This document shows positions 8,209 through 18,447 of a DNA stretch of 51,066 bases, piece by piece. The DNA is from JAUIBE01 sp035267185 (GTDB lineage Bacteria > Pseudomonadota > Gammaproteobacteria > Xanthomonadales > SZUA-36). The stretch is from positions 1 through 51,066 of the forward strand of contig DATFLY010000036.1 of assembly GCA_035267185.1 (NCBI GenBank). The letters are read 5' to 3'. The notes below the pieces were generated by a model. That model was not told the origin of the DNA and did no database searches. It saw only the letters and a program-made list of their open reading frames with translations. Position 1 is the first letter of the stretch. Each line of letters begins with the position of its first letter. A program made the translations under genes and the position numbers.

Positions 8209-9732
8209 TTATCCCCCGGCCACTACAATTTTGGTTTGTTGTATGTGTTGAATCAGTGAATCCACCGACACATGCATCATCTCAACCAATGGCTGGGGCC
8301 ACAGCCCAACCAACAGGACCATCGCTGCGAGCACCGTCAGTATCACGGTTTCCCTTGCGTTGATGTCCCTGAGTGCGGCAACTTCGTCACTACCTGTGTC
8401 CCCGAAAATCACGCGCTTTACCAGCCAGAGGCTGTATGCCGCGCCCAGAATCAGGGTCAGGCCTGCCAGGAATGCATACCAGAAGCTGGCCTGGAATGAA
8501 GCCAGTATTACCATGAACTCTCCCACGAATCCGCTGGTGCCGGGCAGACCCGAATTGGCCATAAAGAACAGCACAGCGAAGAAGGCAAACCACGGCATGC
8601 TGTTTGCAACTCCGCCATAGTCCGAAATCATGCGGCTGTGCAGGCGGTCATAAAGCACCCCGACACACAGAAACAGCGCACCTGAAATAAAGCCATGAGA
8701 GACCATCTGCACCATCGCGCCTTCAATTCCCATGGCAGCGCCGGCAGCATCGCTGCTGTTGCGGAAGATTCCAAAGGCAATAAACAGGCCCAACGTGACA
8801 AAACCCATGTGGGAAATAGACGAATAGGCAATCAGCTTCTTCATGTCTTCCTGGACCAGGGCAACAAATCCAATGTAAACAACCGCGATCAATGACAGGG
8901 TAATGACGAAGAAATCAAGCGCTGCTGCTGCATCGGGCGTAATGGGCAGGCTGAACCTGACAAAACCATAGCCGCCGATTTTCAGCATGATTGCCGCCAG
9001 GATCACGGAACCACCCGTGGGTGCCTCCACATGCGCATCCGGTAACCATGTATGAACCGGCCACATCGGAATCTTGACGGCAAAGGCTGCCAGGAACCCG
9101 ATGAACAGCCATTTCTGAACTTCCAGGGTCAGCGGGAACTGATGCCATTCAAGGATCGACCAGGTACCACTGACGTTGTACAGGTAGATCAGGCCAATCA
9201 GCATGAACACTGACCCGAGGAAGGTATACAGGAAGAACTTGATGGTTGCGTAAACCCTTCTGGGGCCACCCCACATGCCGATCACCAGGAACATCGGAAT
9301 CAGCATTGCCTCGAAAAAGACGTAGAACAACAGTCCGTCAAGCGCACTGAACATCCCGATCATCAGCCCTTCCATGACCAGGAATGCAGCCATGTACTGG
9401 TGAACATTTTCCCTGATGACTTCCCAGCCAGCCAGGACCACCAATGGGCCAAAGAAGGCGGTGAGAAGAATGAGCGGCAGAGACAGGCCATCCACGCCCA
9501 GGGCGTAGTTGATATCAAAAGCTTCAATCCATTTACCGAGTTCACTGAACTGCATCTGCGCAGTTGAGTTATCGAATGCCATGTACATTAATGCGGCGAC
9601 CACCAGGGTAGCCAGAGACACTGCGAGCGACAGCAATCGTGCCGGCTGCGGTCGTTGATTGCCAAGCGCCAGAACAGCGCCACCACCGATAATCGGTAAC
9701 CAGATCAGGACACTTAAAATCGGCCAGCTCAC
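8209..9732 (-). CDS. nuoM: NADH-quinone oxidoreductase subunit M
   Basis: Antiporter-like proton-pumping membrane subunit of complex I, 507 residues from the GTG at 9732. I prefer this start to the longer frame from 9771 because it follows the nuoL stop by four bases, is preceded by a GGGGGTGAGGA ribosome binding site, and gives the family N-terminus (VSWPILSVLIWLPIIGG). The conserved blocks include FYVFFEAMLIPMFLVIGMWGG, with the key Glu, KIPMWPVHTWLPDAHVEAP and KKLIAYSSISHMGFV. Length and helices fit the family. Confidence 0.95.
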   Translation of the reverse strand: MSWPILSVLIWLPIIGGGAVLALGNQRPQPARLLSLAVSLATLVVAALMYMAFDNSTAQMQFSELGKWIEAFDINYALGVDGLSLPLILLTAFFGPLVVLAGWEVIRENVHQYMAAFLVMEGLMIGMFSALDGLLFYVFFEAMLIPMFLVIGMWGGPRRVYATIKFFLYTFLGSVFMLIGLIYLYNVSGTWSILEWHQFPLTLEVQKWLFIGFLAAFAVKIPMWPVHTWLPDAHVEAPTGGSVILAAIMLKIGGYGFVRFSLPITPDAAAALDFFVITLSLIAVVYIGFVALVQEDMKKLIAYSSISHMGFVTLGLFIAFGIFRNSSDAAGAAMGIEGAMVQMVSHGFISGALFLCVGVLYDRLHSRMISDYGGVANSMPWFAFFAVLFFMANSGLPGTSGFVGEFMVILASFQASFWYAFLAGLTLILGAAYSLWLVKRVIFGDTGSDEVAALRDINARETVILTVLAAMVLLVGLWPQPLVEMMHVSVDSLIQHIQQTKIVVAGG

Positions 9733-9736
9733 ATCC

Positions 9737-11731
9737 TCACCCCCGTACAACCCAGAGAGCAAGCATGCCAATCAATCCGATGATCATGGCAAATGCATAG
9801 TCATACAAATAACCGCTTTGCCAGGTTCGAATGCGCATCGCAAGATAGCCCATCAATTTCGCTGAACCATTGACCAGCACGCCGTCAATCAGGCCTGCAT
9901 CAACCTTCTTCCATAGTCCATTGCCAAGCTGAATACTGCGACGCACAAAGGTGTTCTGGTAGAGCTCGTCAAAGTAATACTTATTGTTAAGAAGGCGATT
10001 CAGAGCTGGCAACCTGTTGGTTGTATATTCAGCCAGCGCAGGCCGGAACCGATACACCAGGGTGGCCAGCAAAAAGCCCGCAATCATGAGCCAGAAAGGC
10101 ACCGTCTGAACCGCATGGGTCGCCATCGCCAATGGTCCATGGAAATGTGTACCCAGTTCAGCCAACACGTCATTTCCCGGCGAAACAAACACTGCATCAT
10201 CCAGCCAGCCACCAAACAGAACAGGCTGGATCGTGAAATATCCAATGATGATTGAAGGTATAGCCAGCAGGATGAGAGGCACGGTCACAACCGATGGCGA
10301 TTCCTTGGCTTCGTGCGGGAGGACACCATCTGGTGGATGATTCCCCGCTCCCGGATCAACCGTGTACCTGGGTTGACCATGAAAAACCAGGTATAGGAGC
10401 CGGAAACTGTAGAACGATGTCACCAAAACCCCAAGCACGACGCCCCAATAGGCAATCTCGCTACCGGCTCGATTGGAAAGAGCCACGGCTTCTATGATCG
10501 CATCCTTTGAGTAAAAACCCGCGAAAAACGGAAATCCGATGAGTGCCAGTGTCCCGATCCAGGAGGTCAGCCACGTGATCGGCATCCGGCGGCGCAGACC
10601 ACCCATGTATTGCATATTTTGCTGATGATGCAGGGCAATGATGACCGAACCGGCTGCAAGGAACAGTAATGCCTTGAAAAAGGCATGTGTCATGAGATGG
10701 AAAATGGCTGCCGAATAGGCTGAGACACCCAGCGCAACCGTCATGTATCCGAGTTGCGAAAGCGTCGAATAGGCAATGACTCGCTTGATGTCATTCTGGA
10801 CGATGCCAATCAGGCCCATTGCCAGTGCAGTGAATACGCCAATCAGCATCACGAAAATCAGCGCGGCCTCGCTCATTTCGAATAATGGAGACATCCGCGC
10901 CACCATAAAGATACCGGCCGTGACCATCGTGGCAGCATGAATCAGGGCTGAAATTGGTGTCGGACCTTCCATCGAGTCGGGCAGCCAGACATGTAATGGC
11001 GCCTGTGCCGACTTACCCATGGCACCGATGAACAGGCAAACACAAATCACCGTGGCCAATTGCCAGTCGAGCCCGGGAATAATGCTGAAAGTCTGTCCTT
11101 CCAGTTCACCCGAGCGATTAAAAACTTCCGCGTAATCCAGACTGCCAAAAGCGTAAACAATGGCCGCAATACCCAGCAGGAATCCAAAATCCCCAACACG
11201 GTTGACCAGGAATGCCTTGAGACTGGCAAAAATCGCAGACTCGCGTTTGTACCAGAAACCGATCAGAAGGTAGGACACAAGGCCGACAGCTTCCCAGCCG
11301 AAAAACAGCTGCAGGAAATTGTTCGACATCACCAGCATCAGCATCGCGAATGTAAACAGCGCGATGTAACTGAAAAAACGCTGATATCCGGGATCCTCCG
11401 ACATGTAACCCACGGTGTAGATGTGCACCATCAGGGAAACGAATGTGACAACTGTCATCATCAGGCTGGTGAGATGATCAACCAGAAACCCAACCTGAAA
11501 AGTGATTCCGTCGGAGACCATCCAGGTATAAAGACTGAAATTTTGTGTTCCCAGCCCCTGGTAAATCTGCTGATACAAGATCCAGATCGACAAGGCACAG
11601 GAGGCACCAACACCCAGGATGGTCACCCAGTGTGAACCAGCACGCCCCACCTTGTTGCGCATCAGGCCTGCGATGATCGCAGCCAGCAATGGCAGCAATG
11701 GAATCAGCGTCAATGTGAGTTTCAGGGACAT
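9737..11731 (-). CDS. nuoL: NADH-quinone oxidoreductase subunit L
   Basis: A 664-residue distal proton-pumping subunit of complex I, homologous to MrpA antiporters. It has the usual long form with the C-terminal lateral helix that runs along NuoM and NuoN. Conserved segments are FFGWEAVGLVSYLLIGFWY (key Glu), KSAQAPLHVWLPDSMEGPTPISALIHAATMV and KRVIAYSTLSQLGYM. It follows nuoK after nine bases. The ATG start is unambiguous from the family N-terminus. Confidence 0.96.
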   Translation of the reverse strand: MSLKLTLTLIPLLPLLAAIIAGLMRNKVGRAGSHWVTILGVGASCALSIWILYQQIYQGLGTQNFSLYTWMVSDGITFQVGFLVDHLTSLMMTVVTFVSLMVHIYTVGYMSEDPGYQRFFSYIALFTFAMLMLVMSNNFLQLFFGWEAVGLVSYLLIGFWYKRESAIFASLKAFLVNRVGDFGFLLGIAAIVYAFGSLDYAEVFNRSGELEGQTFSIIPGLDWQLATVICVCLFIGAMGKSAQAPLHVWLPDSMEGPTPISALIHAATMVTAGIFMVARMSPLFEMSEAALIFVMLIGVFTALAMGLIGIVQNDIKRVIAYSTLSQLGYMTVALGVSAYSAAIFHLMTHAFFKALLFLAAGSVIIALHHQQNMQYMGGLRRRMPITWLTSWIGTLALIGFPFFAGFYSKDAIIEAVALSNRAGSEIAYWGVVLGVLVTSFYSFRLLYLVFHGQPRYTVDPGAGNHPPDGVLPHEAKESPSVVTVPLILLAIPSIIIGYFTIQPVLFGGWLDDAVFVSPGNDVLAELGTHFHGPLAMATHAVQTVPFWLMIAGFLLATLVYRFRPALAEYTTNRLPALNRLLNNKYYFDELYQNTFVRRSIQLGNGLWKKVDAGLIDGVLVNGSAKLMGYLAMRIRTWQSGYLYDYAFAMIIGLIGMLALWVVRG

Positions 11732-11740
11732 CGTGATGAA

Positions 11741-12046
11741 TCAGCCTTTGAGGTCGTCAAGTTCAGCAACGTTGATGGTCTTACGGTTCCTGAACAGAAC
11801 CACCAGGATTGCCAGACCAATTGCAGCTTCAGCAGCGGCAACTGTCAAAATGAAAAACACAAATATCTGGCCGTCGAGATTACCCAGGAATCGGGAAAAC
11901 GCGACAAAATTCATGTTCACTGCCAGCAACATCAGTTCGATGCACATCAGCAGAATGATGATGTTTTTCCGATTGACGAATATTCCGGCAACTCCAAGGC
12001 AGAACAGAATCGCTCCGAGGCTGAGAAAATGCGCGAGGGTTAGCAT
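11741..12046 (-). CDS. nuoK: NADH-quinone oxidoreductase subunit K
   Basis: A small 101-residue, three-helix membrane subunit of complex I, the standard family length. The central MCIELMLLAVNMNFVAF segment contains the conserved Glu of the proton channel at the junction with NuoJ and NuoN, followed by the second-helix Glu in AAAEAAIGLAILV. It sits eight bases after nuoJ and is part of the continuous nuo operon. Confidence 0.96.
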   Translation of the reverse strand: MLTLAHFLSLGAILFCLGVAGIFVNRKNIIILLMCIELMLLAVNMNFVAFSRFLGNLDGQIFVFFILTVAAAEAAIGLAILVVLFRNRKTINVAELDDLKG

Positions 12047-12054
12047 GATGTCTT

Positions 12055-12669
12055 CTACCTCCCCTTCCTGGATTCAGATTCCATTTTTACAATACGCACC
12101 CGTTCCTGGGGCGTGACCTGCACCTGTCGTGCGGGATCCTGTCGTTTCGCTTCAGGTCTGCGCCGGTGCGTCAGTGCAACAGCAGCAATGATGGCCACCA
12201 GCAGAATCACGCCCGCCACCTCGAATGGGAGCACGAAATTGGTGAATAACGACTCTCCGATTTCCCGGGTGTTGTTGTAGCTTTCAGGTTGTGCTCCGGG
12301 TATCGGCCATTGTTCTTCGCCAAATCTGCCGCGGGCCCAAAGCACCATCAGAATCTCTATCGCCATGACCACTGCGACCATCACAGCCACTGGCAGATAC
12401 CTGATAAATCCCTCTTTTAATGGCGAAAGATTGATATCCAGCATCATCACCACGAACAGGAACAGCACCATGACTGCACCCACGTAAACAAGAATAAGAA
12501 TGATCGCAAGGAATTCGGCTTCAAGCAGCAGCCAGATCGCAGAGGCGCTGAAAAAAGTCAGAACCAGGAACAGTGCTGCATATACCGGGTTTCGCACCGA
12601 TATCACCATCACGGCCGCAGCAGTCATCACTGTTGCGAAGAGATAGAAGATGATTTCGATAATGGGCAT
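12055..12669 (-). CDS. nuoJ: NADH-quinone oxidoreductase subunit J
   Basis: A 204-residue, five-helix membrane subunit of complex I. I start it at 12669 (MPIIEIIFYLFA). The longer frame from 12780 adds 37 residues that lie inside nuoI and resemble no family member. The YVGAVMVLFLFVVMMLD segment is the conserved third helix with the pi-bulge that couples quinone reduction to pumping. The C-terminal 35 residues are basic and polar and presumably cytoplasmic. An AGGTAGG motif precedes the start. Confidence 0.93.
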   Translation of the reverse strand: MPIIEIIFYLFATVMTAAAVMVISVRNPVYAALFLVLTFFSASAIWLLLEAEFLAIILILVYVGAVMVLFLFVVMMLDINLSPLKEGFIRYLPVAVMVAVVMAIEILMVLWARGRFGEEQWPIPGAQPESYNNTREIGESLFTNFVLPFEVAGVILLVAIIAAVALTHRRRPEAKRQDPARQVQVTPQERVRIVKMESESRKGR

Positions 12670-12679
12670 GGTCGTCGGC

Positions 12680-13168
12680 CTACCTGTAAGGGGCGTCCTG
12701 GCGCCGGGCAGCTGCAATCTGTTCCTCAAAACGATCGCCGATTGCCAGTAATTGCTGCTTGTTGACCACACGTTCCTCACGATTTTCCATGTGGTATTCG
12801 AGAATATCGGTCTCTACAATTGAATCCACAGGGCAGGATTCTTCGCAAAAGCCGCAATAGATACACTTGAACAGGTCAATGTCATAACGGGTTGTTCGCC
12901 TTGTACCATCATCACGCTGGGTCGAATCAATGGTGATCGCAAGGGCCGGACAGACCGCTTCACACAGTTTGCATGCGATGCAGCGCTCTTCGCCGTTGGG
13001 ATAACGCCTCAACGCATGTAAACCTCTGAACCGATTGGATTTTGGTGTCTTTTCATCCGGGTAGTTGAGAGTGAATTTGGGCTTGAACATGTACTTCAAA
13101 GTCAATCCAAGTCCCTGCAACAACTCCAGCAACATCAGGCTTCGAAAATAATTGGCAACGGTATTCAC
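12680..13168 (-). CDS. nuoI: NADH-quinone oxidoreductase subunit I
   Basis: A 162-residue peripheral-arm subunit carrying two [4Fe-4S] clusters (N6a and N6b). The two motifs are CIACKLCEAVCP in the first half and CIYCGFCEESCP in the second, the classical 8Fe ferredoxin fold. It relays electrons from NuoG toward NuoB. It starts three bases after the nuoH stop. The N-terminal amphipathic helix (SLMLLELLQGLGLTLKYMF) lies on the membrane in known structures. Confidence 0.97.
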   Translation of the reverse strand: MNTVANYFRSLMLLELLQGLGLTLKYMFKPKFTLNYPDEKTPKSNRFRGLHALRRYPNGEERCIACKLCEAVCPALAITIDSTQRDDGTRRTTRYDIDLFKCIYCGFCEESCPVDSIVETDILEYHMENREERVVNKQQLLAIGDRFEEQIAAARRQDAPYR

Positions 13169-13170
13169 GT

Positions 13171-14235
13171 TTAGGCTCCCTTAGCCACCAGACCAAAGAC
13201 GGACAGCACTGCGGCCACCATCACCCAGAAAATCGTAATCGGTACAAATACTTTCCAGCCCAGGCGCATGATCTGGTCGTAACGATAGCGCGGGAATGTT
13301 GCACGCAACCACAGGAACACGAACATGAAGAACACCAGCTTGACAAGAAACCAGTGAATGCCTCCGGCCGCAAGAGCGGTATCGCCGACCAATGGCAAGC
13401 CTTCGAATGGCGACAGCCAGCCGCCCACGAAAAACAGCGTGATCAGGGCGGAAATAAGAATCATGTTGGCGTATTCGGCGAGGAAGAACACGGCGAAACT
13501 GGCGCCAGCATATTCGACGTGAAAACCGGCGACGATCTCTGATTCGCCTTCGGCCACGTCAAAAGGTGCACGGTTGGTCTCTGCAACACCCGAAACCACG
13601 TAAATAATGAACAACGGCAGCAGTGGCAGCCAGAACCAGTCCAGGATGCCGCCCTGTTGCGCCAGGACAATCTCTGTCATATTCAGCGATCCGGCCAGGA
13701 TCAAAACCCCAACCAATGCGAAACCCATCGCAATCTCGTAGGACACCATCTGCGCTGTTGAGCGCAGTGCGCCCAGGAATGCATACTTGGAATTCGAAGC
13801 CCAGCCCGCCACGATCAGGCCATAAATGCCCAGTGACATCATTGCCAACAGGTAAAGAACCCCGGCATTGATATCGGCAATCACCAGCCAGTCATCCGCC
13901 GGAATCACGGCCCAGGCAGCAAATGCGGGAGCAAGCGAGAGTACCGGCGCCAACAGAAAAAGAAACTTGTTGGAGTTCTGCGGAATAATGATTTCTTTAA
14001 GCAGCAGCTTGACCACATCGGCGAGCGGCTGCCCCAGACCCCAGAAATGGAAACCCCCGAACAGACCAAAAAAGCCCACGCGATTGGGGCCTTTTCTGAC
14101 CTGCATGGCACCGATGACCTTACGTTCTGCGTAGGTGTAATACGCAACGCCCAGAATCAGGACCAGCATGACTCCGGCAATCTTAAGCAGGGTAAAGAGC
14201 GCGTACCAGAGTTGATCGATGAACTCCGGACTCAT
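13171..14235 (-). CDS. nuoH: NADH-quinone oxidoreductase subunit H
   Basis: A 354-residue membrane subunit that forms much of the quinone chamber at the base of the peripheral arm. It has eight or so helices with the conserved YAERKVIGAMQVRKGPNRVG loop near residue 30-50 and the acidic segment RAPFDVAEGESEIVAGFHVEYAG. The glutamates of that segment take part in coupling. Its ATG overlaps the nuoG stop by four bases (ATGA), a sign of coupled translation. Confidence 0.97.
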   Translation of the reverse strand: MSPEFIDQLWYALFTLLKIAGVMLVLILGVAYYTYAERKVIGAMQVRKGPNRVGFFGLFGGFHFWGLGQPLADVVKLLLKEIIIPQNSNKFLFLLAPVLSLAPAFAAWAVIPADDWLVIADINAGVLYLLAMMSLGIYGLIVAGWASNSKYAFLGALRSTAQMVSYEIAMGFALVGVLILAGSLNMTEIVLAQQGGILDWFWLPLLPLFIIYVVSGVAETNRAPFDVAEGESEIVAGFHVEYAGASFAVFFLAEYANMILISALITLFFVGGWLSPFEGLPLVGDTALAAGGIHWFLVKLVFFMFVFLWLRATFPRYRYDQIMRLGWKVFVPITIFWVMVAAVLSVFGLVAKGA

Positions 14236-16631
14236 CCGATTTTCTCCAGTTCGACTTCACCCATTGATGCACCCAGATCACGGGTACCGCAAGTACCACT
14301 TCTCAACCAGACGGCGCCGGCAGGCACCTTGTCACTGATACGCACAGGTATTTCTGCAGCTCCGTTTTTCGCAGATGGTTGCTTAACCCGCACCGAATCA
14401 CCCTCTTCCAGATTCAGTTTGCTGGCATCATCAGGATTCAGGCCTGCAAAATAACTCTGGGCCTGGGCAGTTTCCTGCAATGGGGTTGCTCTTCGGCACA
14501 GCGCATCACAGGAATACATTGGCACTTCGCCAATCCTGTGCAGGCCAGTTGACCGTTCGCTTTGTTCAAATTCAATGGCTTTTGACTTTACTTTCGCTTC
14601 TGACAGTGCCTGTGTCATTTCCGAGTGAAGTTGCGCCAGTTCGACCTGGTCAAAACCGGTCAATTCCAGTTCACCAGCCAGTCGACGCAGGATCTTCCAT
14701 CCTGGCCGGGCTTCGCCGGAAACCCTGCCGGCCGCGCTGAACAGAATTTCGCTTCCGTCCAGGTTGTAGAAACTGCCCTCTGACTCTGCGATTGGCGTAA
14801 GGGGCAGCATGACATCAGCCAGTTCAGACAATGCACCGGAAGCAAATTCTGTGACTGCAATAACCTTTTTTGCCCCTTTCAGGGCATTCACGGCCCGGGC
14901 CGGATTTTCGATATCAAATTCTGGTTCCAGGCCCCAGAGCAGGTACGCATCCAGAGACTTGTCCAGCATCGATGCCGCATTCATACCGGATTCACTGGCT
15001 TGTTCAATGCCGACAGACCTGTGCGGGACCGCTCCTGCGCGCCACGCACCAACGGCGTTGGCACCGTGAGGAAGTATGTTCAAAGCGGCAGCACTGTTGG
15101 CGGCAATAAATTCGGCAAGCTGCCGCAGAATCGCCGCATTTTCATGACTCATCGCACTCTGGCCAACCACCACCAGGGCTTTCTCTCCTGCATGCAGTGA
15201 CTGGGCGATCTGTTTTTCAACTTCGCCAACTTTTACATCGGATAACAGCCGGGAAACCGACTTCGATGCCTTTGCCTTGCAGAGGTCCCTGGTTGCAGCA
15301 GCTACAGCAGCCAGCTTGTTAACCATGTTTTGCGGCGCAGTAATACATTTGCCTGCAGTGTCGAATATGAATTCCCAATCCAGCGGGTTAACCACCGAGA
15401 TTTTTGCACCAGCCTGCCAGGCCTTACGAATTCGATGACCAAGAATGGGCGCTTCGTGCCGAATGTTGCTGCCAACCAGTAGTACAGCATCCGCAGTTTC
15501 CATTTCCGCGATTTTCATGTCGAAAGACGGATCCGCTGGTCGGGCTGAATCATCACGGAAATCAGTTTCCCGCAATCGATGATCGATATGATTGCTGCCC
15601 AGTGCCCTGGCCATTTTCTGTGCCAGGTAATACTCCTCGCTTGCTGCGCTCGGTGACATCAGAACGCCAAGGCTTTGAGAGTGGTCTTTCAGGACCTGCG
15701 CTGCAACAGATACAGCCTCATCCCAGCTTGCCTCGCGCCATTCACCGTCTTCCTTGATTTTAGGACTCAGGAGACGATCCTCGGAATACAATCCGGTCAT
15801 GCTGTAGCGATCACGATCCGATAACCAGTTCTCGTTGGTTGGCTCATTGTCGCGCGGCACACTGCGAAGAATACGACCCCGCCGGGCATGGTAATAAAGC
15901 GTTGATCCCACGCCATCATGAGGCGCGACCGAGGGTTTTGCCTGCAGTTCCCATGCGCGCGCAGAGTAGCGGAATGGCTTGTTGGTCAATGCGCCGACAG
16001 GACAAAGGTCAATGATATTCCCGCTTAACTCGGAGTCGATACTGGATTGCACCACCGTGCCAATCTCCATTCGATCTCCGCGGCCTGCACCGCCCATTTC
16101 ACAGGTTCCGGCAATTTCTTCCAGGAACCGCACACAACGCGTGCAGTGAATGCAGCGAGTCATGTCGGAATGCACCAATGGACCAAGATCCTTGTCTTTA
16201 ACCACGCGCTTGCGTTCAGTGAATCGGGATACCGAGCGGCCATAACCCATGGCCAGGTCTTGCAATTCACATTCACCGCCCTGGTCACAAATCGGACAAT
16301 CCAGAGGATGATTGATCAGCAAAAACTCCATGACGCCATGCTGGGCATCAATGGCTCGCCTTGATTCGGTGTAGACCTTCATTCCGTCCATCACCGGGGT
16401 GGCACAGGCAGGCAAAGGCTTGGGTGCTTTTTCAACGTCCACCAGGCACATGCGGCAGTTGGCCGCAATTGTGAGTTTCCTGTGATAGCAGAAACGTGGA
16501 ATATCAATTCCGGCCTTGTCCGTGGCCTCGATGATCATCGAGCCCTTGGGTGCCTGCATCTTGATGCCGTCGACTTCTATCTCGACCATGTCAACACTGG
16601 CTTCAGGCTTCTTGTCCATGGTGGCGCTCAT
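14232..16631 (-). CDS. nuoG: NADH-quinone oxidoreductase subunit G
   Basis: A 799-residue iron-sulfur subunit of complex I. The N-terminal [2Fe-2S] domain shows CYHRKLTIAANCRMC and a later PACATP. It is followed by the HPLDCPICDQGGECELQ cluster segment and the CIHCTRCVRFLEE motif with a distant Cys. The molybdopterin-like C-terminal domain has no visible extra Cys motif at the N7 position: the segment after the cluster domain reads GSTLYYHARRGRILR. The C-terminal part contains the usual insertions and no cofactor ligands. It overlaps both nuoF and nuoH by four bases. Confidence 0.96.
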   Translation of the reverse strand: MSATMDKKPEASVDMVEIEVDGIKMQAPKGSMIIEATDKAGIDIPRFCYHRKLTIAANCRMCLVDVEKAPKPLPACATPVMDGMKVYTESRRAIDAQHGVMEFLLINHPLDCPICDQGGECELQDLAMGYGRSVSRFTERKRVVKDKDLGPLVHSDMTRCIHCTRCVRFLEEIAGTCEMGGAGRGDRMEIGTVVQSSIDSELSGNIIDLCPVGALTNKPFRYSARAWELQAKPSVAPHDGVGSTLYYHARRGRILRSVPRDNEPTNENWLSDRDRYSMTGLYSEDRLLSPKIKEDGEWREASWDEAVSVAAQVLKDHSQSLGVLMSPSAASEEYYLAQKMARALGSNHIDHRLRETDFRDDSARPADPSFDMKIAEMETADAVLLVGSNIRHEAPILGHRIRKAWQAGAKISVVNPLDWEFIFDTAGKCITAPQNMVNKLAAVAAATRDLCKAKASKSVSRLLSDVKVGEVEKQIAQSLHAGEKALVVVGQSAMSHENAAILRQLAEFIAANSAAALNILPHGANAVGAWRAGAVPHRSVGIEQASESGMNAASMLDKSLDAYLLWGLEPEFDIENPARAVNALKGAKKVIAVTEFASGALSELADVMLPLTPIAESEGSFYNLDGSEILFSAAGRVSGEARPGWKILRRLAGELELTGFDQVELAQLHSEMTQALSEAKVKSKAIEFEQSERSTGLHRIGEVPMYSCDALCRRATPLQETAQAQSYFAGLNPDDASKLNLEEGDSVRVKQPSAKNGAAEIPVRISDKVPAGAVWLRSGTCGTRDLGASMGEVELEKIG

Positions 16632-17935
16632 GCAGCCCGCTCCCCATGATCGTCACTGGCTGCTTCAACGATTGAACGGCCATGCTCGATGAAGTATTCA
16701 AATTCGTCCCAGTAATGACGCAGGAAACCCTGGACCGGCCATGCAGCGGCTTCGCCAAAGGCGCAAATCGTGTGCCCTTCAATCTGGCCGGCTGCCGATT
16801 TCAGCAATTCAAGATCGCCGTTGTGTCCCTTGCCGTCGACGATTCGCTGCAACGTTCTGTGCATCCAGCCGGTGCCTTCACGACACGGTGTGCACTGCCC
16901 ACAGGATTCCATGTGATAGAAACGCGAGATGCGCGTGCATGCTTTAACCATGCAGGTGGAATCATCCATCACGATGACGGCTCCGGAACCGAGCCCACTG
17001 CCCGCCTTGGCCAGAGAGTCGTAATCCATGGTGCATTCCATCATCATTTCCGCTGGCAAAACCGGCATTGATGAGCCACCGGGAATCACGCCCTTGAGCT
17101 TGTGGCCTTCGCGAATTCCGCCTGCCATTTCAAGAAGCTCTCCGAACGGTGTACCGAGCGGGACTTCGTAGTTACCCGGCTTGTTGACATGGCCGGACAC
17201 AGAAAACACCTTCGGGCCGCCATTGTTTGGCTTGCCGATATTCAAAAACCACTCAGCACCATTGCGCATGATGTGCGGCACAGAAGCGAGTGTTTCGGTG
17301 TTATTGATGGTGCTGGGCCTGCCATACAGGCCAAAGTTGGCCGGGAAAGGTGGCTTGAAACGCGGCTGGCCCTTTTTGCCTTCCAGCGATTCCATCAGTG
17401 CGGTTTCCTCACCGCAGATGTAGGCGCCAGCGCCGAGCGCGCCGTAAATGTCCATGTCGATACCAGACCCCTGGATATCCTTACCAAGCAAACCAGCCTC
17501 GTAGGCCTCTGCCAGAGCCTCTTCAAAGTGCTCCCAGGGCTCGTGATGAAACTCGCCGCGAAGATAGTTGTAACCAACGCTGGCACCCATTGCGTAACCT
17601 GCAATGGCCATTCCTTCAATCACCGAATGAGGGTTAAACCTGAGAATGTCGCGGTCATGACAGGTTCCGGGCTCAGATTCATCAGAATTGCACAGGATGT
17701 AGTTTTGTCCCGGCGCTGTGCGCGGCATAAAACTCCACTTGAGGCCCGTGGGGAAACCTGCTCCACCCCTGCCACGCAATGATGATTCCTTGACTGTTTC
17801 AATGATGGATTCCTGGGATGTTTTTTCCTTCAGGATTTTTCGCCAGGCCTTGTAACCATCAATGGACTCGTAAGTCTCCAGAGACCATGGTTTTTCTGCA
17901 TCCAGGGTGGTAAAGACAACATTGTGACTGGACAT
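16628..17935 (-). CDS. nuoF: NADH-quinone oxidoreductase subunit F
   Basis: A 435-residue NADH-binding subunit of complex I. It contains the Gly-rich FMN/NADH site RGRGGAGFPTGLKW around residues 53-66, a second Gly-rich stretch GALGAGAYICGEETALMESLEG, and the N3 [4Fe-4S] motif ESCGQCTPCREGTGW with a distal HTICAFG. Electrons from NADH pass to FMN here and then on to NuoE and NuoG. It follows nuoE after five bases. Confidence 0.97.
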   Translation of the reverse strand: MSSHNVVFTTLDAEKPWSLETYESIDGYKAWRKILKEKTSQESIIETVKESSLRGRGGAGFPTGLKWSFMPRTAPGQNYILCNSDESEPGTCHDRDILRFNPHSVIEGMAIAGYAMGASVGYNYLRGEFHHEPWEHFEEALAEAYEAGLLGKDIQGSGIDMDIYGALGAGAYICGEETALMESLEGKKGQPRFKPPFPANFGLYGRPSTINNTETLASVPHIMRNGAEWFLNIGKPNNGGPKVFSVSGHVNKPGNYEVPLGTPFGELLEMAGGIREGHKLKGVIPGGSSMPVLPAEMMMECTMDYDSLAKAGSGLGSGAVIVMDDSTCMVKACTRISRFYHMESCGQCTPCREGTGWMHRTLQRIVDGKGHNGDLELLKSAAGQIEGHTICAFGEAAAWPVQGFLRHYWDEFEYFIEHGRSIVEAASDDHGERAA

Positions 17936-17940
17936 AATCT

Positions 17941-18447
17941 TTACTCCAACCCGTCCAGGATTTCATCGACTTTTCCGGTGTCGAGATTCTCATGGTAATG
18001 ACCGTCAACCACCATCATCGGCGCGCCGCAGCAGGCCGCGAGGCACTCTTCTTCCCGCACCAGGGTGATGCGCCCGTCATCGGTGGTCTCGCCGTGTTTG
18101 ATGCCCAGCTTGTTTTCGACATGGGCTGCCAGGTCTTCAGCGCCATTGAGCCAGCAGGAAATATTGGTGCAGATGTTGACCTTGTGGCGACCAACTGGCT
18201 CAAGGTGAAACATTGAGTAGAAAGTTGCCACCTCGTGCGCCCAAACCGCGGGCAGTCCGATGTATTCGGCCACTGCCTCAATGTGTGCCCGGTCCAGCCA
18301 GCCATCATTCTGATCCTGCGCTGCCATCAGCGCCTGGATGATGGCAGAACGCTTCCGGTCTTCAGGAAATTTTGCCAGCCAATGGTCGATCTGTTCGAGG
18401 GTTTCAGCACTCAACAGCTCATTAGCGGTATTCGTCGCATCGGCCAT
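17941..18447 (-). CDS. nuoE: NADH-quinone oxidoreductase subunit E
   Basis: A 168-residue thioredoxin-like subunit with one [2Fe-2S] cluster (N1a). The cluster ligands are visible as CTNISC in the middle and CLAACC near residue 135. The N-terminal helical part (ETLEQIDHWLAKFPEDRKRSA) is typical. The start codon overlaps the nuoD stop by one base (TGATG). It binds next to NuoF in the NADH module. Confidence 0.96.
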   Translation of the reverse strand: MADATNTANELLSAETLEQIDHWLAKFPEDRKRSAIIQALMAAQDQNDGWLDRAHIEAVAEYIGLPAVWAHEVATFYSMFHLEPVGRHKVNICTNISCWLNGAEDLAAHVENKLGIKHGETTDDGRITLVREEECLAACCGAPMMVVDGHYHENLDTGKVDEILDGLE